Shown in pieces: positions 44,603-55,795 of a DNA stretch of 64,000 nucleotides (the first letter of the stretch is position 1; every line of letters begins with the position of its first letter). The position numbers were made by a program, and so were the translations under genes. Where the stretch lies: positions 1,849,447-1,913,446 of the forward strand of contig BCJJ01000005.1 of assembly GCA_039545355.1 (NCBI GenBank). The letters run 5' to 3'. The notes under the pieces are model-generated. The model was given only the letters and a program-made list of their open reading frames with translations, did no database searches and had not been told where the DNA came from. This DNA is from Trichosporon coremiiforme (lineage: Eukaryota > Basidiomycota > Tremellomycetes > Trichosporonales > Trichosporonaceae).

Positions 44603-45200
44603 TTTGGTGGTAGTGACGCGAACGAGACGGTGATCAAGTTTGCTGGTCGAGGTTTTGCGTTGTTTTGGGAGTGCCGATGACTTGGGCAAGGTTGAAGAGA
44701 AGCAGACACTGCATGCGACGCACAATTTGGTGAGCACCCAGGTGCGAAGTTTCAGGCACGGGACCTCCAATTGGTCCCGCGTCGACTTTGGCTAGACGAC
44801 AGGAGACTTTGGAGACTTTCGCCATGTGGCCGGCGTTTCGCCGGATGTGGCGCTTTCCGCTTATCTGATCGTTTGATCGCCGACTGCAACTCTGCAATCT
44901 CGGCTCGGCTAGTCATTGACTGCTCTCTCGCCTGGTCGATGGTCTTAGCCAGCTGCCTGTATTAGCCCGTATTACCCCCTACACGCCACTGACATATCTA
45001 AACATCCTGATGAAAGCTGGGTGTTCAAATCTAATATGATAGGAGGAGTGTCGTGCGCTCATGCTGATGAAACCCGCCATCGCCTGCAGATAGGCACCAT
45101 GCGCTGTGCCTGGGCGGCTCGGGCGCCGGTAGCAGTGATCTCTGGCGACACCAGTCTTCGTGCTCTGCTGGAATGCTGACATTGCCCGCCCCACGCTGTC
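44603..45200. other. Intergenic region RPS10 / ubiquitin-like gene A
   Basis: Includes the RPS10 promoter and the presumptive promoter of the gene at 45201. CTTTCC/TTTCGCC-type pyrimidine blocks occur near 44,800-44,870. No gene is seen. Confidence 0.4.
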
Positions 45201-45974
45201 ATGAAGGACCGAGAACGGAAGAGAGCCAAACTTAGCACATGTGGGTCCTCCTGCGTCGCCGACGGCCATTAACCCGTTCACAGTCATTACAGTTGAGATC
45301 AGAGGAGACAGCGGCGCAGTGCTCTCCCAAAGAGTCCGGTCGGACCTCAGGGTACGCGAGCTGCTGGCCTCCTGGGTGGCGTATCTGGAGCGACATGACA
45401 GCGACATCGCTATCGACATGCAGCGCATCGAGTAAGTTGAGAAATGGAAATCAGCTGACATACAGGCTGAGGTGCAACGGGCAAGCGCTGGATGCTGACG
45501 AGCGCCTGTTCACCGTCCCGGGGTGCCAGCAGGGACATATTGTGCTGCAGGCTGCAAGGAAGCCGCAGCATGAACAGACTGCGGTGGAGAGTACATCAGT
45601 GCATTTGCGTGACACTAACACCAGCCCCCGACTTCATCATGGTCATCGTCATGCCGCTGGACGGTTTCACCCCCCTCATTGTCAAGACGCATGTGACCGT
45701 GACAGTCGAGACGGTGCGCCGTGCATACGCTCAGCGGCTGGGCGTCAAGCCAGAGTCTTTCTGGTGGGTTACTTGCAGCTGAGACAGAGGTGTGCTGACG
45801 ACTTGCAGCCTGCTCAACAACCGCAGGCGAGTGCCGACGTACATGCAAGTCGGGCAGCTCATTGAGGATGACCCAGAGAAGCTGTTCTTCGAGACACAGT
45901 ACACGACATCACCCGACTGCTGGTCGCTGGGCTCTTGGGGTTGGGCCCTCCCGTGGCAGTTCGGGACCAGTTAG
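45201..45974 (+). CDS. Two-domain ubiquitin/SUMO-like protein (gene A)
   Basis: Unrecognised gene whose product appears to contain two beta-grasp domains. Exons 45201-45240, 45284-45431, 45466-45590, 45625-45763 and 45809-45974 join in phase and give 205 residues; introns are 34-45 nt. Domain 1 (about residues 14-92): FITVEIRGDSGAVLSQRVRS, LLASWVAYLERHDSDIAID, then LRCNGQALDADERLFTVPGC and GHIVLQAARK. Domain 2 (about 105-180): FIMVIVMPLDGFTPLIVKTH, VRRAYAQRLGVKPESF, LLNNRRRVPTYMQVGQLIED and DPEKLFFETQ. The order strand-strand-helix, AYAQRxGV, and a closing FETQ strand fit SUMO. The tail ends FGTS with no diglycine, so conjugation is unlikely. Gene B beside it is a paralog of domain 1. Function unknown; partner binding in a SUMO-type pathway is a guess. 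Confidence 0.65.
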
Positions 45975-46234
45975 ATTGTTCAATAACCCCCTAGATGCGT
46001 TTACTATAGACATGGACATTGTAGCCTACGACATGCAACGACTCATTGCTGTTCGGAAGGCGACCAGGCATGATGGGACCACGGCCTAAGGCTGAGGCCA
46101 AGGCTGTACGATCACATGTAAGGGGTAGCCACTGCATGCTGGGCAGTAGGCTTGCGCCCTTCTGTCGCCTGTTCTGGGACGACATGTCGACAGCTTCACT
46201 ATCGAGCGGGTTTCTCTCAACTAACCGCCCGACA

Positions 46235-46699
46235 ATGCCGGAGCCACCTCACAAGAAACAGAGGACTCAACCTGGTGAGCTTACATGCAGCCAGGCTAGC
46301 TGATACCACCTTCCTCCCTGCAGATAGCAGGAAGCGGGACCACACTGCTGTCACTGAATGTCAAGGCGGACGCCACTGTCTACAAGCTTGTATCACTGTG
46401 GACTCAGTATCTGGAAACACTTGATGAGAACGCAGCGATTGACACCACCCGTGTCCAGTGAGAGCTTCCGAAGTGTCAAAAAGCAAGCTGATATTGCCAG
46501 GCTCGCGTTCGCTGGGCGCATTCTCGAGATGCACGAAGTCATCGAAGACGTGGCACAGGATCTGCAGCGCGTGAAACTTGTTGCTTCTCGCAAACCACCG
46601 CCCTCTCATTCAACACCACCGCAGGCGACTACGCTCCCCGGCGAAGACCTCAAGGCGATACCCGAGGTCGCAGGGTTCGGCCGCTGGGCCAGCTTGTAA
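46235..46699 (+). CDS. Single-domain ubiquitin-like paralog (gene B)
   Basis: Paralog of domain 1 of gene A. Exons 46235-46274, 46331-46457 and 46501-46699 give 121 residues. Exon 1 is 40 nt and phase 1 in both genes and encodes a basic start (MPEPPHKKQRTQP here). The second intron falls at the same position, just before the strand with the Gly-containing turn. Compare LLSLNVKADATVYKLVSLWT, QYLETLDENAAIDTTRV, QLAFAGRILEMHEVIEDVAQ and VKLVASRKPPP with the matching parts of gene A. It lacks the second domain and has a short Ser/Pro/Thr tail ending GRWASL, with no diglycine. The acceptor at 46330, not the CAG at 46323, is required by frame. The basic N-terminus may direct it to the nucleus. Function unknown. 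Confidence 0.62.
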
Positions 46700-49297
46700 G
46701 ACTTCGAAATATCCACTAGACTGAAGTCAAGCGGCCCGCATTTACAACCTCGAAGTCTGTGCCGATCGTCTGTCACAGCCCCTCCACATCAAAGCATCGT
46801 TCACCACGACACCGTAGGGCTCAAGCCCTGTGTAATCGAACAGCTCCGTTTGGATACCTTCGAGTTCAAGTACAGTACGTATACAAGACATGGTGCACCG
46901 CCGCTAAACAGGGCTACACACTGAGAATGCTTCTAAGGTGAACCGAGCAGTCAGTGCATTGCATGTGAGTCGACATCCTACGCTCAGCCATGCAAAATCA
47001 CGCTGGGTCAAAGCGGACGGCGGTCGTGACGGGGCACCTCACTGACACTCACTGACTAGCTTGGCAGCCCGTTCGGACCGTCGGCCCATTCCGCTGATCC
47101 CCAGCGATCCAATCGGCCAGCGACCAGTGTATCTAAGCAGTCAGTGCTGCGCCTCAAACACCCGGCGCTGATGAAACGGACCAGAAGCATCTGTGGCAGA
47201 TGGCGCCACAACGAGGAAGACATGAGGACAACGACGTTGGGTTGAGTAATGACGAAGAGAGGGTTTTAGCAGGCGTCGCCGAGAGGCCGAGGAACGGGGC
47301 GCCAGACTTCGTCAGCAGGACCATCATTATGAAAGCAAGGCAATGCGAATATAAGAGGAGTCCACTACGAGCGCTTGGCCCAAGGAGGGCACGATGAGAC
47401 AGCGGTTTGAGGCAGAGTGGCAGCTGCGATCAGGCGGCGAGGAGGACACAAGAGCACCACGACGAGGGAACACTGAAAGTCACACGTGCATGAATCGATC
47501 TGACAATTGCATCTGCTTAGGGCAACCAAAGCCTCCAACTCATTTGATTGCTGCTGCACACCAACGATGAGATTGCAATTCACGTAATCGAGAGCACATG
47601 CTGACCGGTTTGTTGTAGGAATGCAGAGTTGATCCGCCCCGGCGTAGTGACGTAGACATCGCTCGCGCAGCGGAGTAGTTTCCAGCGCCGCAAATGTTTG
47701 CCTAGCATGCCAGAAGGGGCTGCAAATAGGCCAAATGATGTAGATTCGTTGACACTACGCTCACCATGAGTCCGCACACCCGCCAGACAGCACAGTGATG
47801 CGGTCCAGCAGCATATGGATCGCAGCAAGCCCCGTCTTCAGCCACTGCCAGCGCCGTCGTGCGCCGGCTCTGTGTACTCGCACCAGGCGCGCATCAGGGC
47901 GGAGGCCGAGGGCGCCGAATTTTGGTTCCGATTGCGGAGACTGGCCGCAAGCAGAATCAGACGACGGCTCTGGTCTCGGTGTTCTGTTCCTTGCCAGTCG
48001 GTCGCGATCGACGACGCGTCGACCGAAGGCCGAAGACACTCTCCGGTTCTTGGGATCGACGCATACCTGGTAGCAAAGTGCATTTTGCAGATCTGTCAGA
48101 AGTTTCGGTGGACCAAGGTTCGTACCGAAAGCGTCTGTGGAGCTGACCGGAACTGGCCGACAGGGTCGGAGGACCAGACCGGATACCACGGAAGGGTGAT
48201 GGGAGCGAGCAGATCAACGTCTCACTCCTTACTCGCCTCTGTAAGGGTACAATGCCAAGCCTCCGGCGCCGTGTCAGGAACTCGATACGTGCACCTGCAT
48301 TTGGCGGAGAGTTTAACGGGATTTCCGAGTGACCAAAAACGGGTTATCCGTCACCACGGCACTGACCAAGGTTTATAAACATGGGAATCACAGGTTAGAC
48401 CAAGAATCCAGAAATCCACCATTTTTCCGCTGCATGACTCATTAGCTTTTATGCTAGGGCGTGATTCTGGTTATCGACGTGGAGACTACTCAACCCGGGC
48501 CTCGGCGCAGCAACGGGACGCTCGGGTGCCGAGAGGGGCGCCGGGTGGGTGGAGACTGGTGTTGGGTGCTGCTGGCAAGCCGTCGGCCAGTGTCGCGGAA
48601 ACCGTCAATGACGCATTGACATGCATAGTAGCGGGTGTCGCGATTTCCGGAGATCTACCTGTGTCTAGGATCCTTCGGTCCTGGGCAGCCTGACAGGGGC
48701 CGGCGGGGGCCAGGGCAGGCCCATAAGGCTGGGGTCGAATCAGAACGCAGCATGCCGGCACATTACCTCTGGGAGCTGACAAAATGCCCGTTCAGCTCAC
48801 GTGCTGTTTGGTGGTGGGCTTGGTAGGGGTCAATGCCGATTAAACGCTGTGGTCAGGAATCCCAAACAGAGTTGGCCAGGCGGCTCTGCCGGGCGCCGCT
48901 GGTACGCCTGGGGCCCGGTGGAGCTAGGGACCGACGTCCCATTTGTTTGCTCCAGAGCCGCGAACGCCCAGAGACCCACAGAGCCAAGCCCTATGGTATC
49001 ATCGTCAGTCCGTCGCACAGTGGCTCACTCCTCGACAGCCCGATGGCCATCCTCGCCTCGTGCTGCTCCTGCCTGTCACTCCGATCACATATCACGCAGC
49101 CGCCCTCTCCCATCCTCTACAACTTCGTCAGAGATCGCACAATCTCAACTGTTTCTTCATCTCCCTCGTCCCCCCTTTTATATACACCCTCTCCCACATT
49201 CTCTTCCCAGTCAACGGTATCCCCTCATTCACTTCCACACGCACCTTGCCCTTTTCATTAGTCGAGGAGACTTCTGCTCCGTTCCGACTCGCCCACC
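46700..49297. other. Gene-poor 2.6-kb region upstream of the ABC transporter
   Basis: No gene can be supported. The open frames around 47,760-48,380 overlap on both strands and contain no recognisable motif. The last 170 bp (about 49,120-49,297) are strongly C/T-rich and end in CACCATG, a typical leader for the transporter. I looked for terminal repeats, transposase or reverse-transcriptase motifs and more copies of the ubiquitin-like genes, and found none. It may hold upstream control sites of the pump, which cannot be named from sequence alone. Confidence 0.4.
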
Positions 49298-52200
49298 ATG
49301 TCCGTGGTAGGCAACTTCAACTACGGCTCTTACGACCGTCAGGAGCAGCATGCCGGTGCTTCTCCACAGCGTAAGATGTCGTTCTCCCAAGACCGGGGAT
49401 TCGGGTCATCGAACCAGGGCCACGACGAGGTCGAGGAGTTCATTCCGACCAAGGAACAGCGCCACGCCGAGGTCGTCCAGCTCGCTCGCCAAATTTCGAG
49501 GCAGTCGCAACGCTCCGTTACTCGCCCTTCGTTGTCTCACGACCACCAGCACGACATCCAGGAGGGCGGCTCGGGCGGTACGACGACTCAGGCCGACTCT
49601 GTGGCCGCCGACGGCGACATTTTCAACTACGAGCCGGGCTCGGACCTCGACCCCTACGCCGAGCACTTCAATATCCACAAGTGGACGCGCGCGATGACGA
49701 ACCATATGGCCGCCGCCAACGATAGCCGTGTCAGTGGTATCGCGTACCGCAACTTGAGCGTGCACGGCTTCGGTTCAGACGCAGGTGAGTTTCGCAATGC
49801 CGACGCCGGGACACGTGCACATACAAGGCGCTGCGGCTCCTTCCCCAGTTCAAGCTCTCTGACGGCCCCAGACTATCAGAAGACCGTCGGTAACCTGCCT
49901 CTGTACCTCCTCGGACAAATCCGCGATCTCATCGGCCACCGCAAGCACAAGGTGGAGATCCTGAACGAGTTCGACGGTATCATTGAGCCTGGAGAGCTGC
50001 TCGTTGTCCTTGGTCCCCCCGGATCAGGATGTACCACGCTCCTCAAAACCATTGCGGGTGAGATGAATGGTATCTATCTCGGCGAGGGATCGGACATCAA
50101 CTACAGAGGTACGTGGGCAACATCCTACCCTAGTGCTCGCCACTAGTGGCAGATGAGCGGTAGTTTGGAATTTCAACAGCCGCGCACAGCGCTGACGTCG
50201 CTCCCAGGTATCGACCCGAAGACCATGAACAAGCGCTTCCGCGGTGAGGCCATCTACACTGCTGAGGTGGACGTGCATTTCCCCAAGCTAGTCGTGGGTG
50301 AAACCCTCGAATTCGCGGCTCGCGCTCGCGCGCCCCGTCACCCGCCCGCCGGTATCTCCGAGAAGGAATTCGCGCACCACATGCGCGACGTTGTCATGTC
50401 TGTGTTCGGCATTTCCCACACCGTCAACACGGTCGTCGGAAACGACTTCATCCGTGGTGTGTCGGGTGGTGAGCGCAAGCGTGTGACGATCGCAGAGGCA
50501 ACCCTGTCATCAGCCCCGCTTCAGTGCTGGGACAACTCGACCCGTGGTCTTGACTCTGCCAATGCTATCGAGTTCGTCAAGAACCTTCGCCTGGGTGCCG
50601 AGCACTTCGGTACCGCGGCCGCCGTCGCTATCTACCAGGCGCCCCAGCACGCGTACGACCTCTTCGACAAGGTCTCTGTCCTGTATGAGGGCGAGCAGAT
50701 CTTCTTCGGCCGCACCACCGAGGCCAAGGCATATTTCGAGCGTCAGGGATGGTTCTGCCCTCAGCAGCAGACTGTCCCCGACTTCCTCACCAGTCTCACG
50801 TCTCCGTCTGAGCGTCGTCCGGCTGAAGGCTATGAGAACAAGGTTCCCCGCACACCGGCGGAGTTCGCCAAGCAGTGGCGCGAATCCCCCGAGTATGCCA
50901 AGCTGCAGGCCGACATTGTGGCCTACAACAAGAAGTACCCCGTCGGTGGACAGTACTACCAGGACTTCCTTGCTTCTCGTCGTGCCCAGCAGTCGAAACA
51001 CACTCGTGCCGCTTCCCCGTACACTCTGTCGTACTGGGGACAGGTCAAGCTTTGTCTCAGGCGTGGCTTCTGGCGCCTCAAGGCTGACCCGTCGCTCACT
51101 CTCACTCAGCTGTTCGGTAACAGTGTCATGGCCCTTATCATCTCGTCGATTTTCTACAACCTGCAGCCCAACACGGCCTCGTTCTACAGCCGTGGTGGCC
51201 TTCTGTTCTTCGCCATTCTCATGAACGCCTTTGGATCTGCTCTCGAAATTCTGACTCTCTACGCCCAACGTCCCATCGTCGAGAAGCACTCGCGGTACGC
51301 CTTCTACCACCCTTCGGCTGAAGCTTTTGCGTCCATGCTGTGTGACATGCCCTACAAGATCTTCAACGCGATCCTGTTCAACTTGATCATCTACTTCATG
51401 ACGAATCTCCGCCGTGAACCTGGACCGTTCTTCTTCTTCTTCTTTGTGTCGTTCATTCTCACATTGACGATGTCCATGTTCTTCCGTTCGATCGCCTCGC
51501 TCTCTCGTTCGTTGACGCAGGCCTTGGCGCCGGCTGCGGTGGCTATTCTCGGTCTCGTCATCTACACTGGTTTCGCCATTCCCGTGAATTACATGCACGG
51601 TTGGAGCCGTTGGATCAACTGGATTAACCCCATCGCCTTCGGCTTCGAGTCTCTCATGATCAATGAGTTCCACAACCGAAACTTCGCATGTTCCCAGTTT
51701 GTCCCTACCGGCCCTGGCTACCCCACCAGCGGTGACAATGTCGTGTGTAGCAGTGTTGGTAGCAAGCCCGGACAATCATACGTCAACGGCGACGACTACA
51801 TCAACGTTGCCTACGAATACTACCACTCGCACAAGTGGAGGAACGTCGGTATCATCTTCGGCTTCATGTTCTTCCTTATGTTCGTATACCTCGCCGCCAC
51901 TGAGTTGATCAGCGCCAAGAGGTCGAAGGGTGAAGTGCTCGTGTTCCCTCGTGGCAAGATCCCCAAGGAGCTCAAGGATGCCAACAATGCCTACGTCATC
52001 CAAGATGAGGAGGGCCAGAATGGTGTCGGCACGCGGCCCGGCCTGGAGAAGGGTGAGAAGACTGGACTCGACGCTGCGGATGGTCTCATCCAGCGTCAGA
52101 CCTCGGTCTTCTCTTGGCGCGACGTCTGCTACGACATCAAGATCAAGAAGGAGGACCGCCGCATTCTGGACCACGTCGATGGTTGGGTCAAGCCCGGTAC

Positions 52201-54575
52201 TCTGACTGCTCTGATGGGTGTCTCTGGAGCGGGTAAGACGACTCTGCTGGATGTCCTTGCCACTCGTGTCACCATGGGTGTCGTCACCGGTGAGATGCTC
52301 GTCGACGGACGCCAGCGTGACGCCTCGTTCCAGCGCAAGACCGGTTATGTTCAGCAGCAGGATCTCCATCTCGAGACTTCGACTGTCCGTGAGGCTCTCC
52401 GTTTCTCCGCCGTTCTCCGCCAGCCCAAGCACGTCTCTCGTCAGGAGAAGTACGAGTACGTCGAGGAGGTTCTCAGGCTTCTTGAGATGAACGATTACGC
52501 CGACGCTGTCGTCGGTGTCCCCGGTGAAGGTCTCAACGTCGAGCAGCGCAAGCGTCTCACCATCGGTGTCGAGCTCGTTGCCAAGCCCGAACTTCTGCTC
52601 TTCCTTGACGAGCCTACCTCTGGTCTCGACTCGCAGACGTCCTGGAACATTCTTCAGCTCCTCCGCAAGCTCACCCACGAGAATGGCCAGGCCATCCTGT
52701 GCACGATCCACCAGCCCTCCGCTATGCTTTTCGAGCAGTTCGACCGTCTCCTCTTCCTCGCCAAGGGCGGTCGCACTGTCTACTATGGCGAGGTTGGTGC
52801 CGGTTCGAAGACTTTGATCGACTATTTCGTCCGCAACGGTGCCCCTCCCTGTGACCCGTCGGAGAACCCCGCCGAGTGGATGTTCTCTGCCATCGGCGCC
52901 GCCCCCGGCTCGGAGACCAACATTGACTGGCACAAGACTTGGCTGGAGTCCCCCGAATACCAGGGCGTCCGCCAGGAGCTCCACAGGCTCAAGTACGAGG
53001 GTCGTGCCAAGCCCAGGGCCGATAAGAAAGACAAGTCAGCCTACGCCCAGTTCGCCGCTCCTTTCGGCATCCAGATGTTTGAGGTCCTCCGCCGGGTTTT
53101 CCAGCAGTACTGGCGTACTCCGTCGTACATCTGGAGCAAGATCGCGCTGGTCGTTTCCACCGGTCTCTTCATCGGTTTCTCGTTCTTCAAGGCGGACAAC
53201 AGTCAGCAAGGTTAGCCAATCTCTTCTTCTCAATCGTGCAAGTTGTTGACACAGTTACAGGCTTGCAAAACCAACTATTTTCGGTCTTCATGTCGTTTAC
53301 GATCTTCGGACAGATCTGCCAGCAGGTTAGTTGAGCTCAGAGGGCCAAAAACGGTGTAGAACATCGGAGGGGTGATTTCTGAGTTCTTTTCCAAATTTCA
53401 ATTTTTCCGCCACATTTGCGCCACAGACTGCTAACTCCTAGATCATGCCCAACTTTGTCATCCAGCGTTCGCTCTACGAGGTTCGTGAGCGTCCCAGCAA
53501 GACATACTCCTGGGTCGTGTTCATCCTGTCGAACATCGTCGTCGAGATCCCCTGGAGTGTCCTGGTTGCCACCATGTTCTTCTTTGAGTGGTACTACCCT
53601 ATCGGCTACTACCGCAACGCGATTCCCACCGACACCGTCACCCTCCGCGGCGCCATGGCATGGCTTTTCATGCAGATGTTCTTCCTGTTCACTTCCACGT
53701 TCGCTACCATGGTCGTCGCGGGCATGGATCTGGCCGAAACAGCAGGAAACATAGCCAATCTTATGTTCTCTCTCTGCCTCGTCTTCTGCGGTGTTCTTGT
53801 CCCTCGACAGCAACTTCCTGGCTTCTGGGTATTCATGAACAGGGTCTCTCCTTTCACATATTTGGTTGAAGGTAACGTGTTTCTCGTCTAGCATGCTTTA
53901 CTGACGTCAGGCTTCCTCTCTGTTTGCGTTGCAAACACAAATGTGGTGTGTTCAGACGCGGAATTGCTCCGTTTCGTCCCCGAAGGTGGTCAAACTTGCG
54001 GTGCCTATATGGCGACCTATATGGCGGCGGCTGGCGGTTATCTTGTGGACCCGAACGCTACCGACTCATGCCGCTTCTGCGCTATGAACAGCACGAACAC
54101 GTTCCTGTCGGTCTTCAACATCTACTGGTCGAACGCGTGGCGCGACTTTGGTCTCCTCTGGGTTTACGTAATCTTCAACGTTTTCGCCGCCATCTTCCTG
54201 TACTGGCTCATCCGTGTGCCCAAGCACAAGAAGGCCGTCGAGGACGATAACGACGGCCTCGACCGCGCGACCACGGTCGGCTCCAACATGACCCGCCAGC
54301 AGACCAACCTCTCGCGTCAGCAAACCGGACTCAGCATTGCCACCAGCGAGAAGGCCCCCGTCTACAGTCCCAGCCACCCGACCATCGTGGAGCAGTCGAA
54401 TGAGAACTTCGCCTCCACCACTACCCTCCCCACCTCTACCCCCGACCTCCTCTCCAATGTCAGCGAGCTCCCCACATCCAAGGAGGAGCACGAGCCGGTC
54501 GACCCTGGCCTCAAGACCTTTGAGACTACCAAGGTCGAGTCGCCCGACAACTACGACTCCAAGCCGCAGCAATAG
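49298..54575 (+). CDS. Full-size PDR-type ABC transporter (ABCG)
   Basis: Plasma-membrane drug/lipid efflux pump with (NBD-TMD)x2 order, in the same subfamily as yeast Pdr5, Candida Cdr1 and Cryptococcus Afr1. About 1,500 residues. NBD1 has the PDR-specific Walker A with Cys for Lys ([19 protein letters not shown]), signature [13 protein letters not shown] and [16 protein letters not shown]2 has canonical [19 protein letters not shown], the divergent signature [31 protein letters not shown] and a HQPSA switch. Each half has six predicted helices. Introns lie near 49,784-49,871, 50,108-50,208, 53,213-53,260, 53,325-53,443, 53,873-53,910. The first TMD has a Phe run near 51,430. The C-terminus after [13 protein letters not shown] is an unusually long Ser/Thr-rich tail. 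This asymmetric pair of ATP sites is normal for PDR pumps. Substrate cannot be inferred. Confidence 0.93.
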
Positions 54576-55795
54576 ATTAGGCATTGTCCCCTCTCTTTGT
54601 TTATAACTCCCTCATATTCTTCAGCAAGGTGTAGCTTCTTCTATATACCGACCACTGCCGATGTTATTCCCCTGGACTATTAGCTACGATAGCGTTCCAA
54701 CTGAAAACCTGCTACACAGAGGAACATCTTCAACTCCACAGGAAGAAGGGTTCGTCCCGGACCATAGCGCGCAATGTGTCGTTTCCGCATTCATGGGCGG
54801 GAGCTGTTATGGGTGACGTCTTAGGAACATTGCGAGCACAAAAACACCTCAGGTGGCGCAGGGACACCGTAATCGCACAGATTGCTTATTTCAGCGTACA
54901 GTACATCGCCAGTTCACCACCACATCATCACGCAGCGGCCATCGGACAAATCCGGATAAAGTAACGTGGTCTTTGGCACGCGGGTCAGACATGTTGCAGC
55001 TCCTGATGAGCGAGGGGTTGGCGTCGCGGTTTGTGCGCTTGGCGACGAGTACGACGAGTGGTCTATGGAGGTTGCGTTTCCGCTCACCTTACGAGAACAT
55101 GCAGAACAGGCATGAGTCCTCTGCACTGCCCGTTGCGTCATCAGTGTATCACTAGTGTTGAACTTCGCATTCCTGGTTTCGTCACTTCTGCCTCACACCG
55201 TTCACTGCTAGGCCACACACATAAAAAGTCTAGTGAGCAGTGATAGCACCCTTTTCTGCCCGTTTGCCACAGCAGTTGGGTCTGATCCGGGCGCACTCTT
55301 CTTGTGTAAACGACAACTCAGCGGCGTCATCCGAAGGTCGCACGAGGCCAGATAACTGAAAACGCAGAGGAGCGAGTACACGGCACCTCCAGGTCGATCA
55401 TGTCCCGACGGAAAAGGACGAAGGATCCGTGCGTTCTGGGCCGCCGAACTCTCGACAGTCCGGCAGCGAACGGAGTCAGCGGGGGGCTTCGCTGGACGTT
55501 GGTGTAAATGTCTTCCCATCTTTCGCCTTCCGCTTCTGTATCTTCACCAAACCCCTTCTCTTGTATCACGGTCTGCCCACGTTCTCCTCCTTGCCTCTTG
55601 GTTCTCACATGTTCCTTCCCGCTGTCCGCGCTCTCTTTGTTCTGATCACCGCATAGCTCTTCTCGCCGTCCCAGTTCCTGCGTTCTCCCTCCGTTCTCCC
55701 TCCGTTCTTCCTCTCGCTATCGATGAGTCGCTCGTCTTCCCTCCCGCTACTCGTTCCCTCTTCCTTGCGGCTTAACCCCCTGCCTTCAAGTCGAG
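54576..55795. other. Intergenic region ABC transporter / orphan gene
   Basis: About 1.2 kb. It contains the 3' flank of the transporter and a CT-rich tract with TTCTCCCTCCG repeats near 55,680-55,720, likely the promoter/leader of the gene at 55796. No gene or RNA is supported. Confidence 0.4.

Noticed and set aside
45241..45435. Gene A starting within the frame beginning at 45,241
   Set aside because: That frame opens with GTG. A short upstream exon with ATG at 45,201 joins it in phase and matches the 40-nt exon 1 of gene B.
46324..46424. Alternative reading of gene B using the first CAG acceptor at 46,323
   Set aside because: It leads to a short unrelated peptide with an early stop. The acceptor seven bases later keeps the frame that is homologous to gene A.
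47761..48378. Overlapping open frames on both strands (143 and 188 codons) that might be a gene
   Set aside because: Neither shows a family motif, sensible start context or intron pattern, and both strands are equally open, as expected in GC-rich spacer.
50510..52984. Long antisense open frames of about 400 codons opposite the ABC transporter
   Set aside because: Shadows of the transporter gene, whose sense-strand domains are unmistakable.
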